Shown here: in pieces, positions 42,854-44,382 of the stretch
Position numbering within the stretch: the first letter of the stretch is position 1
How the letters are laid out: each line of letters opens with the position of its first letter
Origin: Tyzzerella sp.
GTDB lineage: Bacteria > Bacillota > Clostridia > Lachnospirales > Lachnospiraceae
Length of the DNA: 44,382 nt
NCBI GenBank assembly: GCA_017410145.1
Contig: JAFQRJ010000011.1
Span: 1 to 44,382 of the forward strand
Direction: 5' to 3'
The notes under the pieces: model-generated
The model's database searches: none
Told to the model about the DNA's origin: nothing
The model's input: the letters and a program-made list of their open reading frames with translations, nothing else
Program-made: the position numbers and the translations under genes

Positions 42854-44146
42854 TTACCTTATTTTGAATTTTGTTCTTCTTGCTTCTTTTTCCATTTTGT
42901 ACATCTCTTCTGTTGCAAGACGTGTCTTTGCAACAATGTCTCCACCTGCTTTCGGGAAACAATAATAGGATACATTGTTATCACCTATGCAGATTACATC
43001 CCCGATTTCATACCAATAGTAATCAGCATATAGACTATAAGATGTTGTCGCTTTCTGGCTGTAATTCAATTTTCCATCGCATCCCGTCAGACGAAAACCT
43101 TCTCTGTCGTGCGAAAGAACTCCTTCTCCTACGCGATAAATACACTTCATATCCACCAGCATACAGATGTCCACCGGTACGTTCAATTCATATGTACCAT
43201 CTAAAATGTCTTTTCGGACGCATTCTCTTTCCCATTGATACCAATCCGGAACATGGTCAAATTTTGTATCCCCATCCTTGGCCTCCAAATAACCATACTC
43301 CGTGAGTTCGTATTCTTTTCCGCATTCCTCACATATCAGCATAGTGCCTTTTCCAAGCAATTTTCCTTCTGTCATACAGTGCGGGCATTTATACAATACC
43401 CGATTCAATCCTTCTGCACGTTCTGCATCCGAAATGGAAATTTGATTCTCCTGCTGCCATGCAAAATTATCAAAATCAAACTCCTTATTGATAATCTCGT
43501 TGATGTCATCTGCACCCTTTACTGCCACTTCGTCTGCTGAAAGTACATATTTAATATCTGCAGAAACTTGGACTTTTCGCTTACGCAAACAGTTATATAA
43601 AGGCTGTCTCGCAAATGCCCCATAGGTCCGAATCACAACAACCGGAACACCTAACATTTTGATGCATCGTCCGATACTGTCCGGCAATGGTGTTGCTGTT
43701 CCATCAAAGCTGTAACTGGCTTCCGGATACATTACCACAGAGCTCTTTAAATTCTTAACACAATACAGCATATCACGAATTAACTTGGTATCTGTCACGA
43801 ATTTCCTCGTCGGGATACATCCAATCAGGCGCATCACCCATTTCATAATGCCCATAAAGGAATCGGTAGTCGCAACAATATTGAACTTCCTAGGAAACAA
43901 AACGGATGCTACAATTTCCAGATCAATGAAACTGGAATGATTCATTAAAACCAAGCATGGCTCATCTGGTTTCAACCGTTCCATCCCAATCTTGTTACAT
44001 TTAAAATGTGTTGCCGCCAAATCAAAACTAGAGGCAAGTTTTAAAAGTACGCGAAAGAACATACTTTGCTTCATTGGCTGAAACTGCTTCTCTTTCGGCA
44101 AAGCAATGACTTCTTCGTATCTTTTGTCTTTTACTGTTGTTTTCAT
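42854..44146 (-). CDS. PlsC-type acyltransferase with C-terminal zinc ribbon
   Basis: A 430-aa protein. Residues 60-200 form a 1-acyl-glycerol-3-phosphate acyltransferase domain: the H70-x4-D75 catalytic motif in MNHSSFID, IPTRKF, and YPEASYS at 140-146 in the position of the usual EGTRS. Residues 254-275 form a zinc ribbon (C254, C257, C272, C275; CPHC and CEEC), followed by about 150 residues of unknown beta-rich sequence. Plain PlsC enzymes are about 240 aa, so the tail is an addition. It may acylate lysophospholipid or another acceptor at the inner membrane face. GGAGTGAGAA precedes the ATG; it is probably first in a two-gene unit. Confidence 0.85.
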   Translation of the reverse strand: MKTTVKDKRYEEVIALPKEKQFQPMKQSMFFRVLLKLASSFDLAATHFKCNKIGMERLKPDEPCLVLMNHSSFIDLEIVASVLFPRKFNIVATTDSFMGIMKWVMRLIGCIPTRKFVTDTKLIRDMLYCVKNLKSSVVMYPEASYSFDGTATPLPDSIGRCIKMLGVPVVVIRTYGAFARQPLYNCLRKRKVQVSADIKYVLSADEVAVKGADDINEIINKEFDFDNFAWQQENQISISDAERAEGLNRVLYKCPHCMTEGKLLGKGTMLICEECGKEYELTEYGYLEAKDGDTKFDHVPDWYQWERECVRKDILDGTYELNVPVDICMLVDMKCIYRVGEGVLSHDREGFRLTGCDGKLNYSQKATTSYSLYADYYWYEIGDVICIGDNNVSYYCFPKAGGDIVAKTRLATEEMYKMEKEARRTKFKIR

Positions 44147-44229
44147 TTCTCACTCCGTTAGATTTTCATATCTTTTCCTATTGTACCATGTTATTGCGAG
44201 AAATTCTATTGCAATTTTAGAAGGCAAAC

Positions 44230-44259
44230 AAAAAAACTCAGAAACCTTTTGTTTCTGAG
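44230..44259 (-). terminator. Terminator after tRNA-Leu(UAG)
   Basis: On the minus strand CTCAGAAAC (44259-44251) pairs with GTTTCTGAG (44245-44237), then a run of T. It lies a few bases after the tRNA end. Confidence 0.85.
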
Positions 44260-44265
44260 CCTTGA

Positions 44266-44345
44266 TGCGGATGACAGGAGTTGAACCTGCACGGTCGCCC
44301 ACTAGAGCCTAAATCTAGCGCGTCTGCCAATTCCGCCACATCCGC
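44266..44345 (-). tRNA. tRNA-Leu (anticodon UAG)
   Basis: An 80-nt class II tRNA on the minus strand. The acceptor GCGGATG pairs with CATCCGC plus discriminator A. The anticodon arm CTAGA-TTTAGGC-TCTAG gives UAG. The variable arm (GGGCGACCG) is four bases shorter than in tRNA-Leu(CAG) at 39284. CCA is not encoded. Its promoter would lie at or beyond the window edge. Confidence 0.95.
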
Positions 44346-44382
44346 ATATCCATATGAAATTATGGAATAAAAAACACCAACC

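Overview
The window looks like chromosome from a low-GC anaerobic Firmicute, most likely a Lachnospiraceae (Clostridia). This rests on AT-rich intergenic DNA, strong GGAGG ribosome binding sites, the lipoprotein and signal-peptide style, InlB-like and dockerin-like modules, and the gene complement. It is an inference from protein character, not a database result.

Layout. (1) 1-1700: a degenerate TTTTGTAA tandem array beside an IS30-family transposase gene. (2) 1735-3442: a HipB/HipA toxin-antitoxin pair preceded by two perfect inverted repeats, with a terminator after hipA. (3) 3448-34498: an unbroken minus-strand run of 18 genes with almost no intergenic space, read right to left from an AT-rich promoter region. 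In transcription order: SGNH esterase, RpiB-like isomerase, GH78-like glycosidase, membrane-anchored surface protein, two sugar ABC permeases, substrate-binding lipoprotein, second membrane-anchored lectin-like protein, lipoprotein with a TIM-barrel-like GH domain, 1238-aa secreted repeat protein, GH36 alpha-galactosidase, 1989-aa secreted repeat/dockerin/GH-like protein, a 33-aa small protein, GH20 hexosaminidase, metallophosphoesterase, GH13 alpha-glucosidase, PHP phosphoesterase, EutH ethanolamine transporter and an OPA-type organophosphate transporter. A divergent AraC-family regulator (34800-35636) has a near-consensus promoter and candidate direct-repeat operators. (4) 35751-39177: ordinary genes for a second SGNH esterase, an aromatic acid exporter-like protein, a sirtuin and purine nucleoside phosphorylase. 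(5) 39284-44345: tRNA-Leu(CAG), a possible small RNA unit, glmS, a membrane-tethered sigma-like/YARHG protein, a PlsC-type acyltransferase with a zinc ribbon, and tRNA-Leu(UAG).

Working model. The 31-kb directon is a Gram-positive glycan utilisation locus. Surface and secreted proteins built from jelly-roll-like repeats would capture and perhaps cut a glycan. The ABC importer, which lacks a local ATPase, would take in oligosaccharides. Cytosolic GH36, GH20, GH78-like and GH13 enzymes and esterases would dismantle them. The distal phosphoesterases, EutH and the organophosphate transporter suggest that the target glycan carries phosphate, ethanolamine or glycerol-phosphate groups. That last point is inference. 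The most novel material is the pair of shuffled-repeat giant proteins, the GH-like domain they share with the lipoprotein, and the hidden 33-aa gene between the giant gene and GH20.
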